The position numbers and the translations under genes are program-made. 64,000 nucleotides of DNA from Streptomyces sp. 71268 (lineage in GTDB: Bacteria; Actinomycetota; Actinomycetes; Streptomycetales; Streptomycetaceae): NCBI RefSeq assembly GCF_029392895.1, contig NZ_CP114200.1, positions 2,511,001-2,575,000 on the forward strand. The letters run 5' to 3'. The notes beneath the pieces are model-generated. The model was not told the DNA's origin, did not search any database, and saw only the letters and a list, made by a program, of their open reading frames with translations. This document shows positions 1 to 25,190 of this stretch, one piece after another; positions within the stretch are counted from its first letter, which is position 1, and every line of letters starts with the position of its first letter.

Positions 1-15715
<15,715 letters not shown>

Positions 15716-15784
15716 GGAGGTTGGGCTCCCGGCGCGAGGAATGAGGGTGGCGGCAAGGGCGGAGGATCGGGGGATACGGGCTGT

Positions 15785-18700
15785 TCAGCCGATTCCGAGT
15801 TCCTTGTTGATGAGCGCGAACATCTCGTCGTCGGACGCGGACGCGAGTCCGTCACCCGCAGCGGGATCCGCGACGGGTCCGCCGTCGCTCGGGCCGGTCG
15901 CGTCGATCTTCCACAGCAGGTTGCGGAGTCGCTCCGAGACCCGGGTGCGGACGGTGTCATCGATCGCGCCGGCGGCGAGGTGGCGCTCCAGGCTCTCCAC
16001 GTCCGCCCACAGGTCGGGGAGTTCGGACGCGGCGGACTGCGCCTGGTGGGGGAAGAGGTCGGTGTGGAGTTGGCGGGCCAGCTCCTGCGGCGTGGGGTGC
16101 CGATACAGGACCGTGCTGGGCAGCGACAGCCCGGTGGCCTCGCCCAGCACGTCGCGGAACTCCACGGCGGACAGCGAGGTCAGGCCGGCGTCACGGAACG
16201 ACTTGTCCGGCTCGATGTCACCGGCCGTGCCGTGGCCGAGCACGGCCGCCGCGTGCTCGCGTACGAGGTCGAGCAGCGCGGCCTCGCGCTCGGGGGCGGG
16301 CGCCGTGGCCAACAGGGCCAGCGGCGAGCGCGGTTGGCCCGCCTCCCCGTCGCCGCCCCGCGCCCCGTGCGACGGGGCGGGCTCAGCCGGCGCTCCGTGC
16401 CCCGTGCCCCGTGCGGCGGTGTCGGGGGTGTCGGCGGCCCCGTGCTCCGTGCCCGGCGCGGCGCCGTCGGCCCCGTGCGGGGCCTCGTGCCCGGTGCCGG
16501 AACGGTCCGCGTCGGCCGGGTGGCCGGTGACGGGAGTGGCCCAGTGGGAGGTGCGCTGGAAGGCGTAGGTGGGCAGGTCCACGGGGCGGGCGCCGGGGAG
16601 GGCCGGGCTCCAGTCCACCGGGACGCCGGCGGCGAACGCGGCGGCCACCGAGCGCAGGAAGCGGTCCGGCCCGCCCTCGTCGCGGCGCAGCGACCCGACG
16701 ACCGCGACCCGGCCCGCGCCACCCGCCCCGGCGCGCCCCGCCGCCTTGGCCGTCTCCTCGGCGACCGCCTCGGCCGTCTCCTCGATGCCCATGATCAGTA
16801 CGGGGTGGCTGCTGGCCTCGACGAAGACGGTGTGCCCGTCGGCCAGCAGCAGCCGGGTGATCCGCTCGAAGTCGACGACCTCGCGCTCGTTGCGCAGCCA
16901 GTACGCCGCGTCCAGCGGCTCCGTGTCCGGTCGTACCCGGCCCTCGACGGTGGAGTAGAACGGCACCCTCGGGGGGCGCGGCGCGAGGTCGGCGAGGCCG
17001 GCGAGGAGTTCGTCGCCGATGGCGGCGACACCGGGCCCGTGCGAGGCGTAGTCCATCGGCAGCCGCTTGGTGCGGACGCCGTCCTCGGCGCAGCCAGCGG
17101 CGAGCGCGTCGAGGGCGGCGACCTCGCCGCCCACCACGGTGGACAGCGGCCCGTTGACGACGGCCACCGCGGCCCGGTCCGCGTACGGGGCGACGCGCGC
17201 ACGCGCCTGCGCGTGGGGCAGTTCGACGGCGAGCATGCCGCCGTGGCCCGACAGGTGCGCGCCGATCAGCCTGGACCGCAGGGCCACCACGCGCGCCCCG
17301 TCCTCCAACGTGAGCGCGCCCGCGACGACGGCCGCCGCGATCTCGCCCTGCGAGTGACCGACCACCGCGGCCGGCTCCACGCCGTACGAGCGCCACAGCT
17401 CCGCCAGCGACACGGTCACCGCCCACAGCAGCGGTTGCACCACGTCGACGCGGTCCAGCGGGCCGTTCACGGCCGCCGCGAAGTCCCAGTCGACGTGCGG
17501 TGCCAGCGCCTCGCCGCAGCGGGCCATCCGCCGCGCGAACACCGGCGAGGTGGCCAGCAACTCCCGTGCCATGCCCACCCACTGCGCGCCCTGCCCGGGG
17601 AAGACCAGGACGGGCCGCACGGCGTCGCGCGCCACGCCCCGTACCAGGCCGGCGTCGCGCTCGCCCGCGGCGAGCGCCGCGAGGCCGGACACGAGGGCGT
17701 CCCGGTCCCTACCGACGACGACGGCGCGGTGCTCGAAGGCGGTACGGGTGGTGGCCAGCGCGTGCCCGATGTCCCGGTGGTCGTCCGCCGGGTGGGCCGC
17801 GACGTGCTCGCGCAGCCGCTCGGCCTGGGCGCGCAACGCCGCGCTACCGCGGGCGGTGAGCACCCAGGGCACGGGGCCGTCGGCGCGGGCGCCGTCGCCC
17901 GCCAGCACCGCGCCCGTCTCCCCCGCCGCGTCGGCCGCGTCCGTCTCGCCCGCCGTGTCGGCCGGGCCCCGCGCGGCGTCGTGCTCGGGGCCGTCCTCGG
18001 CGCCGTGTTCGGGCTCCGCGCCGGGCGGCTGGGCGAGGACCACGTGGCAGTTGGTGCCGCCCATGCCGAACGCGCTGACGCCGGCCAGCAACGGCCGCTC
18101 GGGGTGCGGCCAGGGGCCGCGCTCGGCCTGCACGCGCAGGCCAAGGCGGGCCAGCGGGATGTCGGGGTGCTCCCGGGTGAAGTGCGGGCTGGGGGGCAGC
18201 TCGCGGTGGCGCAGGCTGAGCACCGTCTTGACCAGCCCGACGAGACCGGCCGCCGCCTCCAGGTGGCCGACGTTGCTCTTGGCCGAGCCGACCCGCAGCG
18301 GGTCGCCCGGCGGGCGGCCCGCGCCGTAGACCGCGCCGAGCGCGGCCGCCTCGACCGGATCGCCGACGGCCGTGCCGGTGCCGTGCAGTTCGACGTACTG
18401 CACCCGCGCCGGGTCGGTCCCGGCCCGCTCGTGGGCCAGCCGCAGCACCTCCTCCTGGGCGGCGCGGCGCGGGGCGGTCAGGCTGTCGCCGCCACCGTCG
18501 TTGTTGACCGCGCTGCCGAGCAGCAGGCCGTGCACCACGTCGCCGTCGGCGCGCGCCGAGGCCAGCGGCTTGAGCACCACGACGGCGCCGCCCTCGCCCC
18601 GTACGTACCCGTCGGCACCGGCGTCGAAGGGGCGGCAGTGGCCGTCGGCCGACAGCGCGCCCATGGCCCGCGCGCCGGCGGTGGTCCCGGGCGTGACGAT

Positions 18701-19297
18701 CAGGTTCACGCCGCCGACCAGCGCGACGGTGGACTCGCCCCGCCGCAGGCTCTCGCACGCCAGGTGGACGGCCACCAGCGACGAGGACTGGCCGGCGTCG
18801 ACGCTGAGGCTGGGCCCGGTCAGGCCCATGGCGTACGAGACGCGGCCGGCGAGCACGCCGCGCTGGGCGCCGGCGAAGGCGTACGGGTCGACCGTGCCGT
18901 GGCCCAGGGTGAGGTGGGCGTACTCGTCCCACATGGCGGCGGTGAACACGCCGGTGCGGCCGGCGCGCAGGTGGTCGGGGTGGGTACGGGAGTGCTCGGT
19001 GGCCTCCCAGCACAGTTCGAGCATGAGGCGCTGGTGCGGGTCCATGGCGGCGGCCTCGCGGGGCGAGACGCCGAAGAACTCCGCGTCGAAGGTGTCCACG
19101 CGCTCCAGGTAGCCGGCCCGCTCCGGCTGGCCGGCGGCGGCGCCACCCTGGTGCGACCAGCGCCCCGCCGGCGCCGGGCCGACCGCGTCGCGCCCGGCGC
19201 CCAGGAGGTCCCAGAACGCGCCGGGCCCGGCCGCGCCGGGCAGCCGGCAGGCCATGCCCACCACGGCGATGGGCGCGACGTTCTCGTACGTCCTCAT
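15785..19297 (-). CDS. PKS loading protein KSQ-AT-ACP (propionyl starter predicted)
   Basis: This 1,170-residue protein is a complete loading module. The KS active-site Cys is replaced by Gln170 (VDAGQSSSL; codon at 18788-18790), the hallmark of KSQ domains. These decarboxylate an extender unit to make the starter. The two KS histidines (HGTGT and KSNVGH) are kept, as needed for decarboxylation. The AT starts near residue 560 with GHSQGE and YASH (17039-17050), so methylmalonyl-ACP should be converted to propionyl-ACP. The ACP (serine codon 16174-16176) reads GLTSL instead of the usual GFDSL or GLDSL. The last ~90 residues are helical and acidic, a C-terminal docking domain for the next PKS. 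The KS-AT and AT-ACP linkers are long, alanine- and glycine-rich and repetitive. The start ATG at 19297 directly precedes RTYENVAPIAVVGM with no N-terminal docking helix, as expected for the first protein of the line. Confidence 0.96.
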   Translation of the reverse strand: MRTYENVAPIAVVGMACRLPGAAGPGAFWDLLGAGRDAVGPAPAGRWSHQGGAAAGQPERAGYLERVDTFDAEFFGVSPREAAAMDPHQRLMLELCWEATEHSRTHPDHLRAGRTGVFTAAMWDEYAHLTLGHGTVDPYAFAGAQRGVLAGRVSYAMGLTGPSLSVDAGQSSSLVAVHLACESLRRGESTVALVGGVNLIVTPGTTAGARAMGALSADGHCRPFDAGADGYVRGEGGAVVVLKPLASARADGDVVHGLLLGSAVNNDGGGDSLTAPRRAAQEEVLRLAHERAGTDPARVQYVELHGTGTAVGDPVEAAALGAVYGAGRPPGDPLRVGSAKSNVGHLEAAAGLVGLVKTVLSLRHRELPPSPHFTREHPDIPLARLGLRVQAERGPWPHPERPLLAGVSAFGMGGTNCHVVLAQPPGAEPEHGAEDGPEHDAARGPADTAGETDAADAAGETGAVLAGDGARADGPVPWVLTARGSAALRAQAERLREHVAAHPADDHRDIGHALATTRTAFEHRAVVVGRDRDALVSGLAALAAGERDAGLVRGVARDAVRPVLVFPGQGAQWVGMARELLATSPVFARRMARCGEALAPHVDWDFAAAVNGPLDRVDVVQPLLWAVTVSLAELWRSYGVEPAAVVGHSQGEIAAAVVAGALTLEDGARVVALRSRLIGAHLSGHGGMLAVELPHAQARARVAPYADRAAVAVVNGPLSTVVGGEVAALDALAAGCAEDGVRTKRLPMDYASHGPGVAAIGDELLAGLADLAPRPPRVPFYSTVEGRVRPDTEPLDAAYWLRNEREVVDFERITRLLLADGHTVFVEASSHPVLIMGIEETAEAVAEETAKAAGRAGAGGAGRVAVVGSLRRDEGGPDRFLRSVAAAFAAGVPVDWSPALPGARPVDLPTYAFQRTSHWATPVTGHPADADRSGTGHEAPHGADGAAPGTEHGAADTPDTAARGTGHGAPAEPAPSHGARGGDGEAGQPRSPLALLATAPAPEREAALLDLVREHAAAVLGHGTAGDIEPDKSFRDAGLTSLSAVEFRDVLGEATGLSLPSTVLYRHPTPQELARQLHTDLFPHQAQSAASELPDLWADVESLERHLAAGAIDDTVRTRVSERLRNLLWKIDATGPSDGGPVADPAAGDGLASASDDEMFALINKELGIG

Positions 19298-19614
19298 GCG
19301 AATCCCCCGGTGACGAAGTACCTGGCCGCGCGCCGGCCACGGGACGGCGGTCCAGCCGCCGTCACCGCCGCCGCTGCCGCGCGCGACTCCCTTCCGGCCC
19401 GGCTCGCGGTGAAGCGGGCCAGTTGCGCGGAAGGTTGGTGTTTTTGCCTTTCATTGGCCGAGCCATGCGAAGAATTGATCAGTCCGTACGACGATCCATG
19501 CATGGCCTTGACCGAGCCATGGGCATGATTCTGGGGTGAGGTGTGGGCGCGAAACCCTGGGGCGCGCCCCCAGCATCCACCCCAGCATCACGGCCGCGGC
19601 GTGGACTTCTGGGG
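19298..19614. promoter_or_regulatory. Intergenic region upstream of the PKS loading gene
   Basis: This 317-nt stretch separates the KSI-like gene from the PKS loading gene, both on the minus strand. I see no coding sequence. It contains an unusually AT-rich core (about 19435-19500) and a direct repeat sharing CCGAGCCATG: GGCCGAGCCATG at 19456-19467 and GACCGAGCCATG at 19510-19521. The copies are 54 nt apart, about five helical turns. A PKS promoter and activator site here is plausible but unproven. Confidence 0.4.
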
Positions 19615-20016
19615 TCAGACCCCGTCGACGGGCGCCACGTCGGTCGCTCCCCAGTAGGCGCGCATGTCCTCGATGAGCCCGTTGGCGTCGAACCGGAACA
19701 CCGAGGTCACGTTGACGGCGAGCCGTCCGCCCGTGGGGTCCTGCGGGTTGCGGATGGTGGCCCGCAGGCCGGCCGCGACGTGCTGGTCGTCCTGCGATCC
19801 GGTGAGCGTGCCCGGGGTGTCCTGGGTGCCGAACTCCTCGACCACGCGCTGGAAGTAGGCCCGGATGGCCTCCTCGCCCTCCACGGGGCCGGTGCCGACC
19901 GGGTCCTCGACTCGGGCCCCCGGGGCGAACATCTTGCAGATGCCGTCCACGTCGCCGGCGTTGACCCTCTCGAAGTAGTCGAGCACCAGTCGCTTGCGCT
20001 CGGTCTCGTCAGGCAT
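19615..20016 (-). CDS. SnoaL/ketosteroid-isomerase-like protein
   Basis: A 133-residue cone-shaped NTF2/SnoaL-fold protein closely resembling delta5-3-ketosteroid isomerase. The N-terminal NAGDVDG stretch with its preceding Tyr and the VEDPVG motif with the general-base Asp match KSI Tyr16 and Asp40. The KSI position for Asp103 (before FRF) is Ser here, so classic isomerase activity is doubtful. The start is ATG at 20016 because AGGAGG lies 8 nt upstream; longer upstream readings lack one. In polyketide clusters this fold serves as epoxide hydrolase/cyclase (MonB type), pyran-forming or double-bond-shifting enzyme. The gene lies just upstream of the PKS on the same strand, so a tailoring or chain-modifying role is likely. 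The exact reaction cannot be read from sequence. Confidence 0.85.
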   Translation of the reverse strand: MPDETERKRLVLDYFERVNAGDVDGICKMFAPGARVEDPVGTGPVEGEEAIRAYFQRVVEEFGTQDTPGTLTGSQDDQHVAAGLRATIRNPQDPTGGRLAVNVTSVFRFDANGLIEDMRAYWGATDVAPVDGV

Positions 20017-20592
20017 GAAGTCCTCCTGGTGTGGTGCGGTTGGTGTGGTTGGTGCGATGTGCGCGGGCCTCGCCGCCCGGCTGACCCGCGCCACGGCGCC
20101 CGGCCCCGGGCCCTCGGGACCACGGCGGCCCCGTGAGCCGACGCGGTGACCGGCGACGGCGCGCGCCGCGCCCCGGTGGTACGGGGCAGAGCCCGGAACG
20201 GGGCGTGCGCCACCGCGCCGCGGACAGCGGCCCGGGCGCGGCGCCCCGTGCTGGCTACGGCGCCGTGTGCCCCGTGTCCCGGCTCAGCGCCCCGTGCCCC
20301 GTGCACGGCGCCGCGGTGGATCGGCCCGGCCTCGCGCCCCGGGGGTGCCCCGGGGCGCTCGCCGTGCCGGCCGCGCGCCCTTCCGGGGCCCGGGGTCCGA
20401 CACGGGGTACGGCGCGAAGGGGGGCACCGCCCGTGCGCCGCTCGCGAGCGGCGTGGACCGGGCGCCGGGGCGCGTGGGCGCGCATGCGGCACGGCCCCCG
20501 ACTCGGGCGGGGGCCATGCTGCGATTCTGCGGGCCAACCACCCCGGAAAACCTCGGGTCACGCCCCAGCAGCAACCCCAGCCTTTGTGACCC
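20017..20592. repeat. Gene-free stretch rich in GCCCCGTG repeats
   Basis: About 576 nt between the KSI-like gene and the LAL regulator contain no convincing gene. Short GCCCCGTG/CACGGGGC words recur in both orientations (about 20190-20480), often as GCCCCGTGCCCCGTG. The same word is scattered through PKS linkers (about 1455-1510, 14240-14300, 16360-16480 and 17960-18010). Long apparent reading frames here on both strands are low-complexity Arg/Pro/Ala sequence and are not believed. Confidence 0.5.
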
Positions 20593-23454
20593 TCACACCC
20601 TGGCCAGGGCGTCCCGCAACTCCCCCCGGGAGGCGATGCCGAGCTTGCGGTACGCCTGCCCCAGGTGCCACTCGACCGTCTTGACCGTGACGAAGAGCAT
20701 GTGCGCGATCTCCTGGTTGCGCTTGCCCTCGGCCGCCAGCACCGACACCGAACGCTCCCTGGGGGTCAGCCCCGAGACCCCGGTGCGGGTGGGCACCCGG
20801 GCCCGTACGCCCATGGCCGCCAGCTCCACCCGCACCCGCTTGCCGAGCGCCGCCGCCCCGGTGGCGTCCGCGATCTCCGCCGCCTTCCGCAGCAGCGACC
20901 TGGCCTGGTCGGTCTGCCCGTGCTCGCGCAGCGCGGCGCCGCACTCGACCAGGGCCCGGCAGCGCTCCAACGCCGCGGGGCTGTCCCGCAACAGCGTCAC
21001 CGCCTCCTCCAACTGCCGCAGCCCGGCCCGGCCGCCGGTGGCCAGGCCGCTGGCGACGAGCGCGCCGGCGATGGTGCGCGGGGTGCCGAAGCGGCGCGCG
21101 GCGGCCAGGCAGTCGGCCGCCAGTCGCCGCGCCTCCTCGGTGCGGCCGATACGGGCCAGCGCGGCGGCGGCCTCGGCCGCCGGGCTCAGCGCCGGGCAGT
21201 CGGTGCCCCACTCGCGCAGCGCCTCGGCGGCCCGCAGCAGGTCGCCGACGCCCGCCTCGGTCTCGCCCTGCGCGATCCGCAGCCGGCCCCGGGCCATGAC
21301 CAGCGGGAGGTAGGGCGGTTGGCGGGAGATGTCGGCGCCGAGGCCGCAGCGGTCGATGACGCGCATGGCGATCCGGGTCTGCCCCTGGGCGACCAGCGCG
21401 TCGATGAGCGCGCCGGCCGCGAACGGCATGCCCATCGGCGGCACCCCGGCCTCGTCCGTGGACCCGAGCGCCAGCGAGCCGTCCGTCTCCGCCTCGGCCA
21501 GCATGCCGCGCTGGAACCGCACCCAGGCGTGCAGGGCCCGCAGGTCCACGGTGGCCAGGTGCATGCCGCGCTCCTCGGACTCGCGCAGCGCGTCCTCCAA
21601 CAGCCGGTCGGCCTCCAGGAGCCGGTCGCAGCAGGCGAAGGCCAGCGCGATCAGCCAGCCCGCCTGCGCGCCGCCGTCCGGCGGGTCGATCAGCGGTCCC
21701 TGCAACAGCGCCCGTTCGCCGCTGGCCACCACCGCGTCGGCGGTGCCGCCGCTGATCAGGGCCTCGAACGTCTGCTGGGCGCCGACCAGCGCGGCGGTCG
21801 CGCCGGCCTCGCCGACCACGGTGCGGTCCAGCCGGCTCAGCTCGCGCATGGCCAGGGGCCTGGTGCGCGGGGTGAGTTGGGCGACCTTGACGATCTCCGA
21901 GTGCAGCCGCAGCTCCACGTCCCGGTCCAGGCCCCGCACCTCGTTGTGCACCTGTTGGAGCAGGGCTAACGCGTCCTCGTAGCGGGCCGCGGCGATCAGC
22001 GCGGCGCTCATGTCGACAACGATGCCGGCCCGGCGCACCGGGTCGTCCGTCAGCTCCAGCGCCTCCCCCAGGTGGCCCAGCGCCTCCGGGTCGCGCAGCC
22101 GCAGTTCGGCGCCGCCGAGCTGGGCGAGGAGCGCGGGCAGCGCGCTCGTGGGCGCCGGCTCGTTCAGCGCGCGGCGCAGCAGCGGCGCGGCGGCGGCCGG
22201 GTCGCCCGCCGCCAGGGCCTCGCGCCCGGCCGAGGCGATGACGCCGGCGGTCCAGGCGTCGCCGGACGGCGGCAGTGGCAGCAGCAGCGGGACGACCTGG
22301 GAGCTGGGGGCGCCGGCAGCGTGCAGGGCCTTGGCCGCGCGGGCGTGCGCCCGGTGCCGGTAGGGCAGCGGCAGGTGCTCGTAGATGGCGGTGCGCACGA
22401 TGGGCTGGGCGAAGCGCAGCGGGGCCTGGTCGTGCACGATGCCGAGGTCCATCAGCGTGCTGATGGCGTCGGCCGCCTCGGCCGCGTCGAGTTCGGCGAC
22501 GTGGGCGACGTGGGCCGCGTGCGGCGGAGCGGGCTCGCCGGGCGAGTCGAGCACGGCCAGGGCGCGGGCGAGCCGGGTGGCGTGCTCGGCCAGCGGCTCG
22601 GGCAGTTGCTGGAGCCGGCGCAGCACGACGCGGGCGATGTTGCGCGGCCCGGTGCGGGCGATGGCCCGCGCGTCGCCGGGCGCGCCGGCCCCGGCGTCGG
22701 CGAGGAGTTCGCGCAGGAAGAACGGGTTGCCGCCGGTGGCCGTGTAGCAGGCCCGTACGAACGCGTCGTCGGGCCCTGGCACCGCCAACGTGCCGGAGAC
22801 GAAGGCGCGTACGCCCTCCTCGCTGAGCGCGCTCACCGGCATCAGGCGCGCGGAGGTGGAGGACAGCAACGCCTGGTTGATGTCGGCTCGTTGGCCGCCG
22901 TCCACCGACTCGGTGGCCGCGCACACCACGATGGCGTGCCCCTCCAGGCGGCCCTCCATGTAGTGCAGGAACTGGAGCGAGGAGACGTCGGCCCAGTGCA
23001 GGTCGTCCAGGAGCAGCAGCAACGGCGCGCGGCGGGCGAGGTGGACGCACATCCAGTACAGCCCGTGCAGTACGGCCTGCCGCTGCTCGGGCCCGGCGCC
23101 GGTGGCGACGCCGCCGGTGCCGTACTCGAAGAGGGGCGCCGCCAGTTGCGCGGGACCCGAGAGCACCGCGTCCCGCTCCTCCTGGCTGGCCGTGGCCAAC
23201 CAGGGCTCGAAGAGCTGCCGCACGATGCCGTACGGGAACCCGGCCTCGAAGTCGCTCCCGCGCGCGAACAGCAGCACGAAACCCGCGTCCAGGGCCCGCT
23301 TCTTGGCCTCGTTGAGCAGGGCCGTTTTACCGAGGCCCAGGGCACCCTCAAATATCAGGAGCTGCCCGTCCCCGGCGTGACAGTTCTTGATCGCCGTATC
23401 GATTGCCTCGGATTCGCCATGCCGCTCAACAAAAGGACCGCGCTCAAGCCGCAT
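20593..23454 (-). CDS. LAL-family (large ATP-binding LuxR) transcriptional regulator with a TTA codon
   Basis: A 953-residue LAL regulator. The N-terminal AAA-type ATPase has a Walker A site (GALGLGKTALL, near residue 40) and a Walker B site (LLLLLDDLHWAD, near 150). A long helical TPR-like middle follows. The C-terminal LuxR helix-turn-helix begins LTPRERSVSVLAAEGKRN and contains VKTVEWHLGQAYRKLGI. The ATG at 23454 has GGAG 7 nt upstream. A TTA leucine codon at 21967-21969 (codon 496) predicts dependence on the bldA tRNA, so expression should be tied to development. Such regulators (PikD, RapH and GdmRI types) activate PKS genes. The gene is divergent from the amide synthase and faces the PKS, so it is the prime candidate activator of the assembly line. 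Confidence 0.95.
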   Translation of the reverse strand: MRLERGPFVERHGESEAIDTAIKNCHAGDGQLLIFEGALGLGKTALLNEAKKRALDAGFVLLFARGSDFEAGFPYGIVRQLFEPWLATASQEERDAVLSGPAQLAAPLFEYGTGGVATGAGPEQRQAVLHGLYWMCVHLARRAPLLLLLDDLHWADVSSLQFLHYMEGRLEGHAIVVCAATESVDGGQRADINQALLSSTSARLMPVSALSEEGVRAFVSGTLAVPGPDDAFVRACYTATGGNPFFLRELLADAGAGAPGDARAIARTGPRNIARVVLRRLQQLPEPLAEHATRLARALAVLDSPGEPAPPHAAHVAHVAELDAAEAADAISTLMDLGIVHDQAPLRFAQPIVRTAIYEHLPLPYRHRAHARAAKALHAAGAPSSQVVPLLLPLPPSGDAWTAGVIASAGREALAAGDPAAAAPLLRRALNEPAPTSALPALLAQLGGAELRLRDPEALGHLGEALELTDDPVRRAGIVVDMSAALIAAARYEDALALLQQVHNEVRGLDRDVELRLHSEIVKVAQLTPRTRPLAMRELSRLDRTVVGEAGATAALVGAQQTFEALISGGTADAVVASGERALLQGPLIDPPDGGAQAGWLIALAFACCDRLLEADRLLEDALRESEERGMHLATVDLRALHAWVRFQRGMLAEAETDGSLALGSTDEAGVPPMGMPFAAGALIDALVAQGQTRIAMRVIDRCGLGADISRQPPYLPLVMARGRLRIAQGETEAGVGDLLRAAEALREWGTDCPALSPAAEAAAALARIGRTEEARRLAADCLAAARRFGTPRTIAGALVASGLATGGRAGLRQLEEAVTLLRDSPAALERCRALVECGAALREHGQTDQARSLLRKAAEIADATGAAALGKRVRVELAAMGVRARVPTRTGVSGLTPRERSVSVLAAEGKRNQEIAHMLFVTVKTVEWHLGQAYRKLGIASRGELRDALARV

Positions 23455-24095
23455 TACGGTGCTCCCTCCACCCTTTCACAAAGAGATGGCCGCTCCGCGA
23501 ATATGGATATCCCGCTTCAACTGCTTTTCGGAAACTAGATAGGGGAAGTCAGGAGTCACTTGCCAGCCGCGCGCAGGATGCAACACCGGCGCGCTGGCAC
23601 GAAATTCGCCGAATGCGAATCGGTCTGCGGCCACGAAAAATAGGCGTAGCGTTGGAGCAAAACCGTCAAATCCCCCGTTGTCCCGCGCATTACCATACGC
23701 CCGGCAGGGTCGTGGCGGCGCTGCGCATTACTGATCCGACGCGGCCATCGTAACCCACGCGGCACAGCGGGCGAAGTATTAAGCCCGTCTGACCGAGACT
23801 TCCGAAGGGTCGTTCTTTGTCGCCTTCGCGAGGGAATAAGCGCCACCCTCATCACCCCCGTCGGACGTGGAGTTACACCGCGTAACACGGAAAGCCGTGC
23901 GGGACCCGGCGGGCCGTCCGTTTTCCGCACGCAGCGTCGCCTCCGCCCCCCGACGGAGGGGTGGGTACGCGCCCGGCCCTAAGCCCGACGGAGTAGGCCG
24001 GGTCCCCCACCGGCCCGACGCCGACATGAGCTGGGCGAACTAGCGTCAATGACGCCGGCGCCGGGATTTTTCGGCCCCTACCCGAGGAGTTGACC
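23455..24095. promoter_or_regulatory. Divergent control region between the LAL regulator and the amide synthase
   Basis: This 641-nt stretch has no gene I can support. It is less GC-rich than its surroundings, as expected for promoters. A lone CTTGCC half-site (23559-23564) resembles the palindrome shared by the region 3 and 4 operons, but a matching left half is missing. Another inverted repeat, CCTCCG...CGGAGG, lies near 23940-23960. No confident -35/-10 pair was assigned. Confidence 0.4.
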
Positions 24096-24932
24096 ATGTC
24101 CACCACCCACGGATCGAGTGAACTGGATCTCACCGCCTATCTGGCGCGGATTCAGTGGTCGGGTGAACGCGTGGCGAACGCGCGGACGTTGCGCTCATTG
24201 CACCGCGCACACGTGCTCCACATACCCTTTGAGAACACCGAAGCGGTGAGCGGTTCGGTGCCCTCACTGGCCCTGCCCGACCTGGAGCACAAACTCGTCC
24301 GCTCGGCCCGTGGCGGCTACTGCTACGAACACAACACGCTGCTCGCGGCGGCGCTGCGCGCCTTCGGGTTCAAGGTGACCTACCTTGCCACCCGGGTACG
24401 GGTGAGCGTCCGCGGGGAAACCCCGACAAGACCGCGTACGCATATGGCGCTCATGGTCCACGTACCGGATGAGGAAACGCCCTATCTCGCCGATGTCGGA
24501 TTCGGCACGACGGGGCTGTTGGAGGCCGTTCCGCTGGTGCCCGACACCGTCCGGGAGCGCGGCGCGTGGCGGGTGCGCCTGGTGCACGAGCCGCACGCGG
24601 GCCAACAGGATCTGTGGGTGCTGCAACTGGCGCCGAACGAGGGCCCCTGGGGCGATCTCTACGAGTTCACCGAGGAACCCTTCGAAGCCCCCGACTTCGA
24701 GGTCGCCAACTGGTTCGTGGCCACGTACCCGCGCTCCCCCTTCCGGCACCGCTTCTACGCGCAGCGCCCCGGCGTCGAATCCCATCTGGCCCTCTTCGAC
24801 CGCCAACTCGTGCGCACGCACGGCGACGGCACCGTGCACGAGCGCGCGTTGCGCGACAACGCGGAGGTACTGCGCACCCTGGCCACCGACTTCGGCATCG
24901 AACTGCCGGCGGACACGGAACTCCCCGGCTGA
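24096..24932 (+). CDS. Arylamine N-acetyltransferase-family amide synthase (RifF-like)
   Basis: A 278-residue NAT-fold protein with the full catalytic triad: Cys76 in RGGYCYEHN, His116 in RTHMALMV and Asp133 in YLADVGFG. The family includes arylamine N-acetyltransferases and the ansamycin amide synthases (RifF, GdmF), which release a finished polyketide from the last ACP by forming an amide. The start is the ATG at 24096, with GAGGAG 6 nt upstream; a TTG two codons earlier is less likely. The placement beside the LAL regulator and within 5 kb of the PKS loading gene supports a PKS-release role. What is odd is that the visible PKS starts from propionate, not an aromatic amine. An intramolecular macrolactam as in rifamycin is therefore not obvious, and the amine may come from the amino-sugar-like genes further right. 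Simple detoxifying acetylation of an amine is an alternative. Confidence 0.88.
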   Translation: MSTTHGSSELDLTAYLARIQWSGERVANARTLRSLHRAHVLHIPFENTEAVSGSVPSLALPDLEHKLVRSARGGYCYEHNTLLAAALRAFGFKVTYLATRVRVSVRGETPTRPRTHMALMVHVPDEETPYLADVGFGTTGLLEAVPLVPDTVRERGAWRVRLVHEPHAGQQDLWVLQLAPNEGPWGDLYEFTEEPFEAPDFEVANWFVATYPRSPFRHRFYAQRPGVESHLALFDRQLVRTHGDGTVHERALRDNAEVLRTLATDFGIELPADTELPG

Positions 24933-24959
24933 GGCGCCCCGCCCGTACCGGCGCACGAC

Positions 24960-25051
24960 CCCGGGAACGAACGGCCCCCGAAGCGTTCCGACCCGGGAGC
25001 GGACGGCCCCCGAAGCGCCCGGCCCGGGGGCGGACGGCGCCCCGAGCCGGG
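24960..25051. repeat. Three imperfect tandem repeats of about 31 nt
   Basis: After the amide synthase stop, three consecutive units begin CCCGGGAACGAACGG, CCCGGGAGCGGACGG and CCCGGGGGCGGACGG, at about 24960, 24992 and 25023. The first two continue with CCCCCGAAGCG. The units decay from left to right. There is no coding potential and the function is unknown; it could be a GC-rich slippage product or a structured 3' end. Confidence 0.6.
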
Positions 25052-25190
25052 CGCACACCCTCGGTCACGGCCTCGGTACGGGCCCAAACGTCTCCCTCCC
25101 GTCCGGCGCGACTTCGCCTGCCTGCCGCACGCCGGCCACCCCGCGCGCCCACCATCTCCCCGGATCCGCACCCCCGCCTGGGAGAGACAC

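Noticed and set aside
18700..18850. Reading the first KS as an elongating ketosynthase
   Set aside because: The active-site Cys is Gln170 (codon 18788-18790), so it is a KSQ decarboxylase of a loading module.
23873..24133. Small minus-strand open frames upstream of the amide synthase
   Set aside because: No ribosome-binding site or recognisable protein, and they cross the amide synthase start; treated as promoter DNA.
24960..25051. CRISPR array
   Set aside because: Three adjacent decaying repeats without unique spacers; simple tandem duplication. No CRISPR array, tRNA, rRNA or transposase gene was found in the window.
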